Source of the DNA: Arion vulgaris
Taxonomy: Eukaryota > Mollusca > Gastropoda > Stylommatophora > Arionidae
Reading direction: 5' to 3'
Length of the DNA: 64,000 bases
Assembly: GCA_020796225.1 (NCBI GenBank)
Contig: CM036753.1
Coordinates: 87,529,703-87,593,702 of the forward strand
Shown in pieces: positions 21,546 through 33,339 of this stretch. A program made the position numbers and the translations under genes. Positions within the stretch are counted from its first letter, which is position 1. Every line of letters starts with the position of its first letter. Below the pieces are notes generated by a model, which was not told where the DNA came from, did not search any database, and was given only the letters and a program-made list of their open reading frames with translations.

Positions 21546-22027
21546 TTGTTGATGAAAACAAACTTAGCATTTTTATGTTGAAATCACTAATACTTCTTTA
21601 CTACTGTGTAACAGATAGTCATTCGACATGAGACTATAACCAAACTATTCTATTAAACTCTTGATCTGTAAATATGTGCTTTGTTTGTACCACGATTTGA
21701 GCCAGCCATGTTTCTAGATTGACGATCGGTTGTAACTGCAAATCCTTTCTGTATCTTGAATTTGTAAAACTATGAAAGACTAATGTTTTATCCCTATCTC
21801 AGTGCTTCATTCTTATTTTAGGATTATTTTCTCGCCATTTTTCCTTTTAGTATTCTTGCAGCAAAGTGGTAATATTTGTTTAATGTGGACAATTTGTTTC
21901 TTATTTTTCATTTTATAAATTTTGTGTCTAATTGCTTTTGTTTTCACTGTCCTTTGTTTCCATAACATGTACTTCCTTCTTTCTATAACTATCTCACAAA
22001 GATAATTCTTTCAATTTTAAAGTTATG
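21546..22027. other. Gene-less stretch
   Basis: AT-rich, T-rich; nothing recognised. Confidence 0.4.
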
Positions 22028-22256
22028 TTGTCATCCAACTGCTAGTTAATTCTCTATATTTTGTCATACAACTGCTAGTTAATTCTCTATATTTTGTCAT
22101 CCAACTGCCTGTTAATTCTCTATATTTTGTCATCCAACTGCTAGTTAATTCTCTATATTTTGTCATACAACTGCTAGTTAATTCTCTATATTTTGTCATA
22201 CAACTGCTAGTTAATTCTCTATATTTTGTCATCCAATTGCTAGTTAATTCTCTATA
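22028..22256. repeat. 33-bp minisatellite
   Basis: Seven copies of a 33-bp unit (gctagttaattctctatatt plus ttgtcat[ca]caact). Because 33 is divisible by 3, the minus strand is open as an 11-residue repeat (MTKYRELTSSW/C). I see no sign that it is a real protein. Confidence 0.95.
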
Positions 22257-22399
22257 TATCCGCAGTAAAAAAAGTAAACATATAATATATGTCACACTTG
22301 CTGAATCTCGTATAAAATGTTTTTGTGATTTCTCTTGATGAAAATACCTTGCTCTTGTTCATAAAATATCTCATAGCAAATCAGGGCAATCCGTATGTG

Positions 22400-22400
<1 letters not shown>

Positions 22401-22461
<61 letters not shown>
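22401..22461. repeat. (TA)n microsatellite, about 30 units
   Basis: Perfect TA dinucleotide run directly next to the 3' end of the LINE C copy at 22462-22790, so probably grown from its tail. Confidence 0.97.
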
Positions 22462-22464
<3 letters not shown>

Positions 22465-22790
22465 CCATCAAATAATTTGTCCCGGGCAGAACTTTGCCCC
22501 CAACAGTCCTTCAGAATTTCTCTCTCTCATATGTCAGATGGTCCCACCACTCAGCTGTCCTGCTCAAATCGTCTGTTACCTCTGTAATCCATCTTCTCCG
22601 TGGCCTTCCTCTTCTCCTCTTTGCCAGGATGCCTAATTTCATGATGGTCTTCTCCAGCCCTTCGTGTCTCTTTATATGTCCAATATACTTTAATTTTCTG
22701 ATTCTTATTTGTATCACCAGCCCGTTTTCTTTGCTTTTGAGTTCTTTCAGCATATATTTATTTGTCATCTTTTCTGTCCATAGTATATAG
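22462..22790 (-). mobile_element. LINE family C, 3' fragment (copy 3, minus)
   Basis: The minus frame 22768-22511 reads KYMLKELKSKENGLVIQIRI, RKLKYIGHIKRHEGLEKTIM, then ARRRGRPRRRW-type basic block and WITEVTDDLSRTAEW. The 3' end (ggactgttgggggcaaagtt) lies against the (TA)n run. It is the best preserved copy of this family in the window. Confidence 0.85.
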
Positions 22791-23337
22791 AGAACTCTTT
22801 TGTAATCTTTATATAAAAAACATATATATGTTTTTCCACTGTCTTGACAATGCTTTACATCAATACGTATCTACTGAGAATATACATGCTGTTAGTTTGT
22901 TTTATGATCATTGCTTTCCTATAACTTTGATTTCATACTGTTTTTAATTATTAATTTCTGAGACAATAGCTATGGTCATGGACACGATTGAACTCAGTCA
23001 GGAAAGAAAGAAATGGCAGACAACCTATCAAGATTATATCTAGACGACCAACAGTAATTTGGAAGACAGCAATATAAATATATGAGTACGATATTTTAGT
23101 AATTATTTTTTAAATTACATTTCATTAACAAAATTTGTTTCACAGATTTTCACAGAAGTCACGTGCGGTAACAGATTGTCAAATGGACAATTAATTTCTT
23201 ATCTACCTGATGTAGATTGGACATGTCATGCAGCAGTAGAAGGTTGTGTCACAAGAATATAAATAATTTCCCAATAAAGGTCTGTTCAGAATTGCAAAAG
23301 CATTTTTTTTAAACCAGTCACATAGTACTATTCTAAC

Positions 23338-23516
23338 TCATAAAAGAGAAGAAGAGGAAGATCACAGGGAAAATGTATTCAGGGTGTAACTGATGGTTTA
23401 AAATTACGGCTGCAGAAGCTGGACATCTGGCCTATGAGAGAGAGAGATTCCAAAGGACTGTTGGGGTGGCAAAGTTCTGCTCAGAACAAGCTACCTGATG
23501 ATGATGATGAGTTCTT
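23338..23516 (+). mobile_element. LINE family C, 3' fragment (copy 4)
   Basis: aagatcacagggaaaatgta, GVTDG / AAEAGHLAYERERF coding traces, and ggtggcaaagttctgctcag-aacaagctacc ending in (GAT)4 at about 23499-23510. Short and 5'-truncated. Confidence 0.85.
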
Positions 23517-23689
23517 TTAATTTCTTTGTTTCACCAGCCTCTATCACTTTACGATTGATAGTTGCACAGATCTGTTCATCTTTCAGCTTGCTTTCTGTGA
23601 GATCTGTCATCTTTGACTGTAAATGGTTAATCACCTCAAAAATAGTGAAGCCGCTACCAAACGTTTCCATAGATCTGCAATTTAGTTTC

Positions 23690-24440
23690 ATCATCATCAG
23701 GTGCCGTTTCCACATCGAGGGTTGGCTGCAATGAATCTCCAGCATCCTCTGTCTTTTGCCTTGGTGTTGCACACTGCCAGACTGTAACCTGTCTTTTTCT
23801 TAAAGTTTCCCTCCCACTTATCTCTCGGTCTTCCTCTTGCTCTTCTCCCTCAACTTTCCCCTCTAGTAAATGTTTTATCATGGTGTCATGTCTTTTATGT
23901 GCCCAAAATACTTTACTTGTCTGAATTGATTTCTCTTAAATTGTTTTTCATGCTATTTTCATAAAATTCTGTTTAGTTTGTCTGTTTTCTGTCCATGAAA
24001 CTCTGCCTATTCTTCTATATATCCAAATCTCAAATGCATCAATTCTGTCTTCTAACTGCTTGTTCATTGTCCATGTTTCGAGCCATACATTAATATAGGA
24101 TATATATAGCATTTGATCATTCTCATTGTTAGCCTGTTTGTATGTCAGTAACTGTCTCATACTTTGAATTACCTTGGCCATTCTATTCTCTTTTAATTGT
24201 TATACATCTGCCATCGTCTGTTATCATCTGACCAAATATAAGCTTTACTTGATGTAGTAATTCTCATGATTTCATATTCTTTAGATTTCCATTTCTGTTG
24301 ATTACCCTAGTACTGTTTTCTGATTTAATGTCAACCATATTCTGCTATTCTGTCCAATTGGTTACTAGTTCTTGTAGATTTTATTCATTTCTTACCAATA
24401 CTGTGTCATCTGCATATCTTAAGTTGTTTATTATTTTCCA
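23690..24440 (-). mobile_element. LINE family F, RT fragment with YADD motif
   Basis: On the minus strand, 24420 to 24400 reads LRYADDTV; the RT catalytic YADD is at 24416-24405. Further along come EDRIDAFEIWIYRRIGRVSW (the FExWxYRRxLRxSW block), LLEGKVEGEE and a (GATGAT)-like tail at about 23688-23698. Many stops lie between the blocks. A second copy of its 3' part is at 54417-54710. Confidence 0.85.
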
Positions 24441-25655
24441 TCATCATGTCTTTTTAAGATTCAATAATTTACTGCACAAACTTGTTCCACCAAAAAATTA
24501 TACATTTTATAGTATCATTTTAAATGAGGTTTGTAGCTAAAATGAATTATGTTTATTTCTTACTTGTTCACATATTAATTCACAGCTTTTATTGTAGATG
24601 AAAGATATAGAATATTATAACCTTCTTGTTAGAAAACCACAGGTAATATGCTTCTAGATAACCAACTGATCATCATCATGGTATCTACGGCTGGCATTAC
24701 TTCAATGGGTATTCACAAGCCTACTGTCTGGCGCAACTTTCAGTAGCATTTGTAGCTGTCAACCACAGGTGACTACTAGCTGGCTTCAACTTACGCATCT
24801 ATCTACTTGTTTCATTTACAACATTCTTATGAAAAAGTTGATAAACACAAATGATTAGACAAGTTCAAGATTATATATGCCATTAGATCAAACAAATTTT
24901 ACATATTCTTCAACTGTACGTTTTATTACAATGCTCTTTCAAACATCTATTTCAGACTTTTATAAATAAATATACATAATAACTAACTTTTATACGCTCT
25001 AGAAGTATTTATCAATACATACAGATAACTAAATATAATGATATACTTAAGATTACCAAGAATATTAGTAATACTTAATATAGATAATTATTTACCTGTC
25101 AATAGATTAACAGAACAGGAAAATGTGTAAGAAATGTGTAATTATATTTCGCAAATTCGTAATTCAGACTTGACGTTAATAAATGATAACTTAAGACATT
25201 GACTGACTTGTTTAAATTGTATGTAAAATACTGTCAACTATAAGACACACACTAAAATATAGATCATAACTACACTTATGCTAACATAATCTTCTCACTG
25301 ATAATATGAACAGAATCTAAAGTTACCACTCTACATTTATTTGACATGTAAATTATTCATCTGAAAGCTATCTATAGTTAATACATAAATTGAAATAAAT
25401 AATATATTTGTTATTATAGTAATATTAAATTTGAAAAATATACTCTTGTCTGATCGTGACTGATGATTTTAGTTCGCGCTAAAATTATATTTCAAAGTCC
25501 GTATGAAATCCATCTTTGTTATCAAATGGATATAATTTAAACATACATATATATATCCTTCTAACTCAATGATCGTGATTGAATAATTTGATGCCCACCA
25601 AAAGAAAAAGTTCAATGTCCATCATTTAGTTCACATATACAGTTTGGTATTAGAC
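24441..25655. other. Gene-less stretch upstream of receptor 3
   Basis: No gene. A segment around 25150-25250 (ttcgtaattcagactt...) matches 41418-41520 upstream of receptor 4, showing that the receptor 3/4 duplication took about 1 kb of upstream sequence with it. Confidence 0.55.
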
Positions 25656-25657
25656 TT

Positions 25658-26185
25658 GGCGGAACTTCTCAGGGACAGAGCCAGTTGAGGATTGGAGAGG
25701 AACTTCTCATGGACAGAGTCAGTTGAAGATTGGGAGAACTTCAGGACAGTCAGTTGAAGATTGGAGAAACTTCTCAGAGACAGAGCCAGTTGAAGATTGG
25801 GGAACTTCTCAGGGACAGAGTCAGTTGAAGATTGGAGAGGAACTTCAGACAGAGTCAGTTGAAGATTGTGGGGAAACTTCGGGACAGAGTCATGAAGATT
25901 GAAGAGGAACTTCTAGAGACAGAGCGTTGAAGATTGGAACTTCTCAGAGACAGAGTCAGTTGAAGATTGGGGAGGAACTTCTCAGGGACAGAGTCAGTTG
26001 AAGATTGGGGAAATTCTCAGACAGAATCAGGTGAAGATTGGGGAGGAACTTCTCAGGGACAGAGTCAGTTGAAGATTTTGGAGAAACTTCTCAGAGAGAG
26101 AGAGTCAGATGAAGATTGGGGGAACTTCTCAGGGACAGAGTCAGTTGAAGATTGGAGTAACTCTAGGACAGAGCAGTGAAGATGC
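25658..26185. repeat. ~30-38 bp minisatellite upstream of receptor 3
   Basis: About 15 irregular copies of ttctcagggacagagtcagt plus tgaagattgggga(gg)aac, unit length varying by indels in the ggaac/gaaac part. It ends about 180 bp before the receptor-3 start codon. No counterpart is seen before receptor 4. Confidence 0.9.
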
Positions 26186-26364
26186 CTGAAACGGGACTAA
26201 GAACCGGTAAAACTAGGCTAAAACAATTTACTGATATAAAAAGGGCCATAAGACAACAGAAATAAAATCTAACATGGCTGCTATATTCATTATCTTTAAC
26301 TAACAGGGTATCATCATCATCATCATCACTACAGTTTGAAAGGGAGAGTAGATATAATTTGTAT

Positions 26365-27457
26365 ATGGCAACTTCCAGAATGTGGACACAAAGTACAATA
26401 CAAGGCGATCATACATTCTTGATAGTTTTTGATGGAATCCTCCTTAAAGACGCGAAGAATATATCTGTAATTGTCAATTTTATTTTAATATGTGGTACCA
26501 TTGCCTGCTTTGGTGTCGTTGGCAATGTTATTAATCTACATATTTTCATAAAGCAAGGATTTGATAGCACTATTAATATCAGTCTGTTCGGGATAGCAAT
26601 ATCTGATTTATGTACATTGGTAACGGTACTCTGGCTAGGAATATGTGTGAATCCTTTACTACAAACAGATGAGATAGCATTTGAAGAGATAGAGTATCTC
26701 ACTGCAGGATGGCCACACTGTTTGTTTGCTAGAATTACTTGTATGATAACTGTGTATATCACAATAGAAAGATGTTTGTGTGTCGCTATACCTTTAACAG
26801 TAAAGAATGTTATTACTAAAACAACAACAATGGCGACAGTCATTGGTATTTTTATCAGTCAGATGTTGACAGCAATTCCAACTTATTATTCGGCATACTT
26901 AGGCTGGGCTTTTATTCCCGAAAAAAACAGGTCCATGTTACGTTTACTTCGCATCGATAATTGGGAAGAAGCTGAACGTATAGCATTTATTCTGCAGGCT
27001 TTAATGCAAGGCGGATCATTTATTCTTCTCATTTTCTTTACGTCACTTTTAGTTATCAACATACGTAGAAAGACAAAATGGCGCACGTCTTCAACATCTG
27101 AGATGCAAAAGGAGAACATATCTGTACGAGATACAAAGTTAGTAAGGATGATTGTTCTAATCGCGAGCATTCTGATCATCTGCTTCACGCCAGGAATGAT
27201 TGGTTTCGTTTGTATGATTATGGAACCTGAGTATAACATGGGAGGAAAGTATGATAATTTGTTTTGGGTGACATGGTCCGTCATCATCATGTTTCAAACA
27301 GCCAATTCAGCGTAATATTTTCGTATACTTCAGCATGAGTTCACGATACAGAGACATATTCATTGTGACTTTTTCAGGCTGCAGGAAACGATGCGGTCTA
27401 CAAAGTGAACCATTAACTGAGGTCTATAAAAATGATTTAGCTTGGGCTCGACACTGA
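26365..27457 (+). CDS. Chemosensory-receptor-like class A GPCR, copy 3 (one late frameshift)
   Basis: Start taken at ATG 26365 (MATSRMWTQST); the ATG used by receptor 4 further upstream is changed here (aaggga for aatgga). 316 residues run to a stop at 27313-27315. Visible: N-terminal domain 1-35; TM1 36-60 with GVVGN; TM2 69-94 with SDL (Asp81); TM3 117-140 with Cys119 and ERC 135-137; TM4 153-173; TM5 206-232; basic loop RRKTKWR; TM6 259-286 with CFTP 273-276; start of TM7. At 27307-27313 receptor 4 has ttcaagcgtgaat and this copy ttcagcgtaat, so two bases are missing. In the shifted frame the gene continues NIFVYFSMSSRYRDIF and ends at TGA 27455-27457. One break only, inside TM7: a recent pseudogene or a sequence error. 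A possible AATAAA is at 27611. Confidence 0.8.
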
Positions 27458-27714
27458 AATTAAATGTCGAAAATCTATAATAACGTCGAAAGTCTTCATT
27501 ACATCGGAACAATTTTCGTTATTTTTCTACATTCTATGTATCTGGTTGTATATAGTTTGTTATTTGTCTTAGTTCTTTTTTCTTTTCTCAACTATCACTT
27601 TTTGATACAATAAATGACAATGATTCAGCATATCAAGGTGATCAAAATGCTTTAGCACATTAGGTTTTGAAGTGTCTATGCTAAAACCACATTGTGACCA
27701 GAATGTCAAGTATA

Positions 27715-27885
27715 GTGTTTACATTGAAGGCAAGATGTAATCGTTATCAAACGTTGTCTGTTACATTGAAGGGATAATCGTTATCAAACGCTTGTTTACT
27801 TGAAGGCGATGTAATCTTATCAAACGTTGTCTGTTACATTGAAGGCAAGATGTAATCGTTATCAAACGTTGTCTGTCATTACCGC
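27715..27885. repeat. 42-bp minisatellite, 4 copies
   Basis: acattgaaggcaagatgtaa plus tcgttatcaaacgttgtctg, four copies, two of them shortened, just downstream of receptor 3. Confidence 0.9.
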
Positions 27886-27984
27886 TACGGATACACCATG
27901 AAAGGTATCATGAAAGACAATTTTATTTGTAGTATTTAATACTTTTTTTACAATTTGAACCTGGTTTTTTTCATCTGTCCCTTC

Positions 27985-28845
27985 TAGTTCGGTTGTAGCT
28001 ACTTGGTACTTGCTTCCACCTACAAGAGAGTACGAGTTCGGTTGTAGCTACTTGGTACTTGCTTCCACCTACAAGAGAGTACGAGTTCGGTTGTAGCTAC
28101 TTGGTACTTGCTTCCACCTACAAGAGAGTACAAGTTCAGTTGTAGCTACTTGGTACTTGCTTCCACCTACAAGAGAGTACGTGTTCGGTTGTAGCTACTT
28201 GGTACTTGCTTCCACCTACAAGAGAGTACAAGTTCGGTTGTAGCTACTTGGTATTTGCTTCCACCTACAAGAGAGTACGTGTTCGGTTGTAGCTACTTGG
28301 TACTTGCTTCCATCTACAAGAGAGTACGTGTTCGGTTGTAGCTACTTGGTACTTGCTTCCACCTACAAGAGAGTACGAGTTCGGTTGTAGCTACTTGGTA
28401 CTTGCTTCCCCCTACAAGAGAGTACAAGTTCGGTTGTAGCTATTGGTATTGCTTCCACCTACAAGAGAGTACAGTTCGGTTGTAGCTACTTGGTACTTGC
28501 TTCCACTACAAGAGAGTACTGTTCGGTTGTAGCTACTTGGTACTTGCTTCCCCTACAAGAGAGTACAGTTCGGTTGTAGCTACTGGTACTTGCTTCCACC
28601 TACAAGAGAGTACAGTTCGGTTGTAGCTACTTGGTACTTGCTTCCACCTACAAGAGAGTACAAGTTCGGTTGTAGCTACTTGGTACTTACTTCCACCTAC
28701 AAGAGAGTACGGGGTTCGGTTGTAGCTACTGTGATATTGCTTCCACCTACAAGAGAGTACGAGTTCGGTTGTAGCTACTTGATACTTGCTTCCCTACAAG
28801 AGAGTACGTGTTCGGTTGTAGCTACTTGGTACTTGCTTCGATCAG
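27985..28845. repeat. 49-bp minisatellite
   Basis: About 17 copies of a 49-bp unit (gttcggttgtagctacttgg, tacttgcttccacctacaag, agagtacga). Small indels are more frequent after about 28440. Confidence 0.95.
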
Positions 28846-29565
28846 CATGAAAGTACAAGTGTGCATGTGTGTTCCTTTGCCAAGATGTGGAAATTGTACT
28901 TTAGTTACCAGAATGCAGCATCTCCTAGAGACACTGATGCAGTAAGTATCCAGAGCTTAAGCTTACATCACATAAGCTGCTAGACTCGATGTAACGAAGA
29001 GTACACTGCCACGAGCTAGAGTTTGCTAGTTCAGAATGAATAGTCTTTTGCAACCTAACAACTGAGTAGAAGCTAAATAGGTGGCTACTTTCTTAGCAGC
29101 CTGAAATGGATCTCCAGAAAGTTTGATCACAACGGAGATAAGCTAGACACATTTTATGTTCGGTCGCTACTGAGGAATGAGAAAGTATATTTCCTAGCCC
29201 TGACTTCTCGTATGAAGCATCAGCCGTCTCTCGCCACTCATGCTTGTAGTAAAGTGATAATGTAAATTTATATCGTGCTTGTCTAATTTTGTATCTCTAT
29301 TTATTATGTTTTACTAATGTATCTTCACTACTCGCTTTCCTTCTGAGCTCTATGGTACGTACCTCATTGTCCTGTATAATCTCTTCACGAAAGCAATTCT
29401 TTCAATTCTGCATTTCATTTTGTCTTCCAACAGTTAATTTTTCCATGTTTCCCAATTAAACAGTAATATAGACAATATGAACTCCTTGAAGATTCTTAGT
29501 TAAAATATATTTGTGGTTCTCTTGAATAAAATAGTTTGTTTGTCTATCTATTCTCTAATCCTGTT
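28846..29565. other. Gene-less stretch
   Basis: Nothing recognised. Confidence 0.4.
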
Positions 29566-29740
29566 TGCCTTCCAGCGTCAGGTCGAAAAATGAGACACCT
29601 GAAGCGAGCCTCTCTATGCATATTGTCTTTCTTTCTGTTCTCCAATCCTGATTAACCTCACATCTTCAGGATAAGAAAGTTTTCTAGCACGGGCTTTTGT
29701 GTGTGCTTTAAAATATTTTATTTTTCGTATTTATAAATAG
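29566..29740 (-). mobile_element. LINE family A fragment (copy 2)
   Basis: tcctgtttgccttccagcgt, cttctttctgttctccaatc and gggcttttgtgtgtgcttta match 8750-8850 and 39770-39830. Short, minus orientation, non-coding now. Confidence 0.6.
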
Positions 29741-29784
29741 GTTTTATGTTGACGCATTGACGAAGGTCACTTTGTTGTGTGTAC

Positions 29785-30115
29785 TGTGCACATCTACCAT
29801 TGCTCCTATTATATGTTCATTATAAGCCACCTGGAGCGTCTGACAGAATGGATTGGAGCGCCGCTCCCATATCTACCATTGCTCCTATTATATGTTCATT
29901 ATAAGCCACCTGGAGCGTCTGACAGAATGGATTGGAGCGCCGATCCCATGTGGGAGACCTGTGTTCAATCCTTGGTAAAACTAGGAGCTTTTTTTCTGTC
30001 AAGGGCATAAAGAAAACATCCTAACCTGAACAGTTTCCCAGCGACTGCACTAGCCATGCGGCCATTAATTTTCACAGTCTTTTGTCCCTGCTGCCTTACT
30101 CCGCCCATCAAACGG
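29785..30115 (+). mobile_element. SINE-like element, family C, with internal 79-bp duplication
   Basis: A B-box-like tgtgttcaatcctt at about 29950 and an upstream gacagaatggattgga D-arm-like sequence suggest a tRNA-derived head. The segment starting atctaccattgctcctatta is present twice (29792 and 29871, period 79 bp). The body continues to about 30115. No second copy lies in the window, so family status is inference. Confidence 0.45.
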
Positions 30116-30138
30116 TATTACAGGCAGTGAGGATTGGT

Positions 30139-30232
30139 TTTTTATATGAACCATCAATAATTTACTAAATATCTAATAAAATTGTTTTATATGAACCATC
30201 AATAATTTACTAAATATCTAATAAACATTGTT
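30139..30232. repeat. 45-bp tandem duplication
   Basis: tttatatgaaccatcaataa plus tttactaaatatctaataaa occurs twice, 45 bp apart. Confidence 0.9.
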
Positions 30233-30499
30233 TATGAATTTTTCATCTGCCCTGAATTTTTAAAAGTTTAAAAATTTTTTTTTTGGGATTGGAAATTATT
30301 AACATAGTTGACATTTCTTAGCTTAGTCTCTTTAAATAAAAAGTATTCATACGTCTTTTACTACAAATTACCAATAGTTAAGTTGAATTTTGCAATCAAA
30401 GTCACTAAATTTTCATTTTCAGGAAAGGAGAGGATTACGTAAGGAAAAAACCAGATATAGAAGAGATGCTGAGGTTGTTATTAAAAGAACAGAGTCGCG

Positions 30500-30720
30500 A
30501 TATCGTTGTTTTTTTCCGATCCAGAAGCACTTGAGCTGAAAGCTCTTCGGCTCGGTGCCATGGACATCGCAACCCTTCGGTTCGGTGCCACGAACACCGT
30601 GAATCTGGAGAACCTGTGGCTTTTCTGCCAGTTCGCGGAATTGAACCCGCACACACAGAGGACTAGTCACCCGCAGTCCAACGCGCTACGAACACGCTGG
30701 GCAGACGGGTATATCGTTGT
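30500..30720 (-). mobile_element. tRNA-derived SINE, family A (copy 2, intact, with TSD)
   Basis: Element 30510-30710 is flanked by atatcgttgt at 30500-30509 and 30711-30720, a 10-bp target-site duplication. On the minus strand: head with A-box-like tagcgcgttgg, B box gcgggttcaattcc, body, and poly-A tail (T run at 30510-30516 on plus). About 200 bp. The best preserved copy of the family together with 63624-63834. Confidence 0.9.
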
Positions 30721-31720
30721 GGTTAAAGAACTTATTTCGTAAGTGCGAACAATCAAATTCGAAAGGGGAAGTGGGATTTTTTATCGATCGCAGCGAGCGA
30801 CAACACATATCTAAGACTGTTGTCATCATCAATTGTGACTGATGGCTACTATTATTATATTTTAGACTATTTATTTTCTGTCTTTCTGAAGCAGTCCTGA
30901 ATATTATGATGTTTTATTTTTAGTAAACATTCTGCCTGGTTCGGTAGGTTGAAGTTTGCAGCGACTACCTGCACCAGTTCAATGTTGTCTGGACGAGCCT
31001 ACCTCTTAGCCTGTTGTAGATCACTTCAATCCAATCGCTTTCATATCTAGCTAATGATGTGCATTGGTTTAGGGGAAAATACTGTTTGTGGCCGCCCTTT
31101 ATGAGGCCGTTCACAGTGTCAGCTCTAACCATTGGCATAATTATCCCCTCCTGCCCGATATGGTGACAGAGCCAAGCAGCACTTTTTATTTCTGTGTTGA
31201 ACAAGACAGAGATAGTAGAAAACCCTCAAACCATTTCCAATGCAATCGTGTTGGCTTTGATTTCCGTGTCCGTAGACTAAATGTCTCCGCTATTAGAGAA
31301 TCAGTTATCCAGTTGATATCTAAAAACTGAGGGGGAACGTATTTCAAATAATGGATTGGTGTTGAGAAGTTTCATGTCTTAAATGCATTCTCCAGGACAC
31401 TCCTGTGATACTCTATCGCATGAATCTATTATAGGTTTCTATCAATATATTTCTCTTTTGTCAAAGTTAATTAACACATTTGAAACTTGTGTAGCTCAGG
31501 AAACGAATGTCGTCCGTATTTGAACTTTAAATAAATTTCTTGAACCTATTCTATTTTTATAATTTTATGAAGTCACAAATTTTATAGGGAATCACAACAA
31601 ATGAAACAGCTCAGGTTGGTAATTGCATAGTGCAGATTTTGACTGCACAATTCGGAAAGACAAATGTCTGCAGATTGACGAAAAATAGAAAAACAAAAGT
31701 CTTTGCTTATTATGATGAGA
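30721..31720. other. Unassigned stretch with two opposing ORFs
   Basis: A minus ORF (31204-30965, MFNTEIKSAAWLCHHIGQEG...) and an overlapping plus ORF (31088-31330) are open, but I recognise neither. The composition is less AT-rich than the surroundings, so an old repeat is likely. Confidence 0.35.
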
Positions 31721-31973
31721 AATATGATGCTCAATTACACGCAATGTTGTAAAACAAATATGATGCACAATTACACGCAATGTTGTGAAAGAAATATGAT
31801 GCACAATTACACGCAATATTGTGAAAGAAATATTATGCACAATTACACGCAATGTTGTAAAGAAAATATGATGCACAATTACACGCAATGTTGTGAAAGA
31901 AATATGATGCACAATTACACGCAATGTTGTGAAAGAAATATGATGCACAATTACACGCAATGTTGTGAAAGAA
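31721..31973. repeat. 36-bp minisatellite
   Basis: Seven copies of a 36-bp unit (atgatgcacaattacacgca plus atgttgtgaaagaaat). Open on both strands because 36 is a multiple of 3 (plus: NMMHNYTQCCER); not considered a gene. Confidence 0.95.
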
Positions 31974-32930
31974 AGTACTGAGTGTCAAGAGGAAAATTTG
32001 TTTTTGAAAACAAACAACAAAAACCTTCCGGCGGAACCGTTTATTAAAATTTGTCTAGTGATATTATGATTATCAAGATAATGGGAATCACTCGCTATCT
32101 CGCAAAATAATTCAAGTTTTCAAAGGATATTATTTTAAACGTCAAAGTGAAGTTCAAGAAACCATGCCAGGTTCAACATTCAGATTCAAATCTAACACAA
32201 ATTTTGTTCACTTCACGCGCTGGCTAACGAAGATACATTATTTTTCTAAATATATTTATTGGGAGATGGGGAAAAGGAAGCTCAATATTAAGGCATAGAA
32301 AATCGGGAACAAATTGTTTGTCTTTACAGTTCAGGAGAAATGAAAAAATATTAACTTATTTTCAAGATAAGTGATGATTTGAATATTCGTTCACGTCATC
32401 AAGCTATTAATTGATTATTCTCAAAACTATGAGTACACATTTAAAATGCATGAAAAAATTCATATTTGAACAAAAACGACAATGGGAGAAGCCAAATAAA
32501 CTGTTTCAGCATTACGTAAAAATGTCCTACATCTTTGAAGAAAACCATAGCCTATAAATCAGTGGTGGGCAACCTATGACCATCGAGAGGTAAGCAGACC
32601 GCTAAACTATTTTAACTAGCTATACAGTACATCAAACATTACTATACAATTCGGCCTCTGTAGTAAACTATTTTAAATTTTGAAACGAAAACACGCAGAC
32701 TCCCACAAATACCCTTTCTAGCTCTAAGTAAAAAAAAAACTGATTTAATAAAGAATTGTAAAACAAGGCCGCTTGAAAATATTTTCTTCAAATCTCTAGA
32801 TCGTACAAGCAAAGAACACGTTCACTAAAAATACTTGAATGGGAGAAACGAATTCAGAGGATGCGGAGACAGTGTCTGTCTATGTCTTTGATAACGAGAC
32901 ACTGAGAAGATAGCAGTATTTTCTAAAAAG
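31974..32930. other. Gene-less stretch
   Basis: AT-rich, nothing recognised. Confidence 0.4.
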
Positions 32931-32934
32931 GGTG

Positions 32935-33330
32935 GAGACTGCAGTAAAACTTGAAAAAATAGCTAAACACGTAAAAACAAAGTACTATAATTTTACAAAA
33001 TACAGAAACAGTGACGATAAACAGCAAAAGGCCTTTATCAAGCAAACAATACAACAAGATTGACGAATTTCGAGGAACACTACAAATGGACGATTACCTG
33101 TAGAAACATTAAAACCTATCTAATGAAAATCTGGGAATAAAAACGAATAACGAAATGAGTGCAACACAAAACCGGAAGTGGAAAAGAAGAGAAACAATAA
33201 ACAATATAGTGGATAAATAACATATATATGGAGCAAATACACATATAGATTACAAGGCATGAGATAAGACAGTACTAAGAAGCATAGGAATGTAATGCGT
33301 TGAGTCCAAGAGGTCACAAGGTGCCATAGC
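32935..33330 (-). mobile_element. Penelope-like element, inverted 5'-truncated copy
   Basis: The reverse complement of about 34128-34515: it shares the end of the ORF (ctcttggactcaacgcatta), the 3' UTR and the tail. It is cut off at ggtgccatag (about 33329), where the opposite-facing copy begins. It lacks about 11 bp (cgtttcgac region) in front of aaaaggcctttatcaagc relative to the right copy. Confidence 0.85.
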
Positions 33331-33339
33331 TTTTTTCTG

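Noticed and set aside
22023..22295. 90-codon minus ORF with (MTKYRELTSSW)n
   Set aside because: 33-bp array, no independent evidence of a gene.
30510..30710. tRNA gene
   Set aside because: A- and B-box-like sequences belong to SINE family A; no full cloverleaf, and six similar copies with poly-A tails and target duplications.
31592..31981. ORFs on both strands of about 92-122 codons
   Set aside because: Arise from the 36-bp array; period divisible by 3.
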